A stretch of 64,000 nt of DNA from Thauera sp. (GTDB taxonomy: Bacteria; Pseudomonadota; Gammaproteobacteria; Burkholderiales; Rhodocyclaceae), in the NCBI GenBank assembly GCA_024235615.1, contig JACKMB010000001.1, forward strand, positions 434,001 through 498,000, written 5' to 3'. Shown piece after piece: positions 63,037-64,000 of the stretch (position 1 is the stretch's first letter; the number at the start of each line of letters is the position of its first letter). Both the position numbers and the translations under genes were made by a program. The notes below the pieces were generated by a model, which saw nothing but the letters and a program-made list of their open reading frames with translations, had not been told where the DNA came from and searched no databases.

Positions 63037-64000
63037 CTAGCCGCGGCCGCCCGCAGCCTGCGCGCGCAGAAGCTCATACAGCCGCCCCGGGCCGAGCAGG
63101 ATGGACTTGATCTCGGCGCGGATGCGCTCGGACTCCAGCGCCTGCCGGCTCATCGACGTGAACGCCGACAACGCGTCCATCACCGCGTCCAGGATGCGCG
63201 CATCCAGATCGGGCGAATTGCCGAACTGCTCCTTGGTGTTGTTCACCGCCTGCTCGATCAGCGTCTCGCATTCGAGTAGCTTGCCCTTGATCGCGTTGTT
63301 CACGTAGAGCAGCTTGTCGCCCTCGGTGAGCTCGCCGATGAAGAGCTGGTTAACGCGCGCGATGATCTCGTCGAGCGCCGCCTTCTGCTTGTCGCGCACC
63401 TCGCCGCCACCCGGGCCGCTGGGCTGGAGCTTGTACTCGCCCTGCCCGGCGTCCAGCGCCAGGCGGCGGGTGCCGAGGTTCTTGAGCGTGTAGTGGGTGA
63501 GCGCGAGCGAGGACAGGTCGACGGTCTCGCTCTCGCGGCCGAAGTCGAGCACCTTGTGCAGCAGGCGGAAGAAGATCGCGCGCTTCTCGATATCGGTGTT
63601 GCCGTAGTTGAAGATCTGCGACAGGAAGCCGTACAGGCGCACGTAGGTGGCGATGTCGCGCTTGAAAAGGACCAGCGCGTCGAGCTCCAGCCGGGCGGCG
63701 TGGGCGTCGGCGCTGCCTTCATCCGCGTCGCGCAGGCGGCGCCGGGCGGCGGCGTGGCGCTTGATCAGGCGGTCGGCCACTGGCACCAGGGCGCGATCGA
63801 GCGCGGACTGGTCCTTGCCGCGCAGCACCACCTCGACCACGCGATCGACCTCGAACGTGTCGTAGAAGCCCAGCCCGTCGAGCTTGGCGCGCAGGGTGTA
63901 GATCTGCTCGGGGTCGCTGACGCCGGCGAGCTCGGCGGTCGTGTGATAGACGCGGAAGGCGGCGAGGACCTCGTCGGGGTCATTGACGAAGTCGACCACG
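63037..64000 (-). CDS. hsdR: Type I restriction HsdR-like subunit, C-terminal part (runs off the right edge)
   Basis: About 320 residues are visible. The segment VDFVNDPDEVLAAFRVYHTT, VEVVLRGKDQSALDRALVPV and FIGELTEGDKLLYVNNAIKG matches the C-terminal helical region of R subunits of type I restriction enzymes, after the helicase domain. The first codon of the open frame (63997-63999) is an internal valine rather than a start. The stop is at 63037-63039. The nuclease and helicase motifs would be outside the window, so activity cannot be judged. Other helicase-like proteins share this region. Confidence 0.85.
   Translation of the reverse strand, partial: VVDFVNDPDEVLAAFRVYHTTAELAGVSDPEQIYTLRAKLDGLGFYDTFEVDRVVEVVLRGKDQSALDRALVPVADRLIKRHAAARRRLRDADEGSADAHAARLELDALVLFKRDIATYVRLYGFLSQIFNYGNTDIEKRAIFFRLLHKVLDFGRESETVDLSSLALTHYTLKNLGTRRLALDAGQGEYKLQPSGPGGGEVRDKQKAALDEIIARVNQLFIGELTEGDKLLYVNNAIKGKLLECETLIEQAVNNTKEQFGNSPDLDARILDAVMDALSAFTSMSRQALESERIRAEIKSILLGPGRLYELLRAQAAGGRG

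Noticed and set aside
62817..63279. Short frames between tRNA-Ser and hsdR
   Set aside because: No motif or ribosome site; part of them is antisense to the HsdR-like gene.

Overview
The window reads as chromosome of a high-GC betaproteobacterium of the Rhodocyclales/Zoogloeaceae type (Thauera, Azoarcus or a relative). This is inferred from very strong G/C third-position bias, betaproteobacterial families (DUF2863, DUF3579, DUF2788, CobD/CbiB-like), a PEP-CTERM exopolysaccharide-linked protein, a type IVa minor-pilin operon, a perfect FNR/Anr box and GTAG-type REP palindromes. No 16S gene is present, so genus is not proven.

Layout. 1-6.6 kb: the 5' part of ppsA, divergent from its regulator ppsR; a DUF2863 gene; then msrB, cut in two by a 3396-bp IS21-family element with visible terminal inverted repeats, a 5-bp target duplication (GCGAG) and four overlapping genes (zinc-ribbon ORF, istA, istB, 70-aa ORF). 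6.7-10.2 kb: thiolase, CobD/CbiB-like protein, Nudix CoA pyrophosphatase and a retropepsin-like protease. 10.3-17 kb: a minus-strand pilin operon pilE-fimT-pilV-pilW-pilX-pilY1. 17-24 kb: a sigma54-preceded PEP-CTERM gene, YjfB-like, yajQ, ppnP, DUF2788, argD-argF-argG with a terminator-like leader hairpin, DUF3579 and rpsT. 24-34.9 kb: murJ, a seven-copy 150-bp REP array, a divergent LysR/fpr pair, an FNR-box-preceded PAS-GGDEF-EAL protein, glutathione peroxidase, two toxin-antitoxin pairs and ettA.

35-51.9 kb is the most unusual part: one tightly overlapping 14-gene plus-strand transcription unit. It encodes a Tad (type IVc) pilus-like secretion machine: two small pilin-like proteins, TadG/TadE-like proteins, CpaB, the secretin CpaC, the ATPase TadA/CpaF, TadB, TadC and a DUF192 protein. 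It runs directly into a 1948-residue RHS protein carrying a Sec-type hydrophobic N-terminus and a C-terminal Tle1-like (DUF2235) lipase domain, followed by a lipoprotein that could be its immunity protein. No PAAR, VgrG or other T6SS part is present, so I propose a Tad-linked polymorphic toxin-immunity system as the main candidate for undescribed biology.

52-64 kb: DUF1992, an EamA transporter, a DUF364 protein, a second REP array (218-bp period), a DUF2237-RavA-VWA operon, a four-gene phosphorelay (excisionase-HTH/receiver, histidine kinase, receiver, Hpt), tRNA-Ser(GGA), and the C-terminal part of a type I restriction HsdR-like subunit running off the right edge.

All functional names come from reading the translations; no database search was run.
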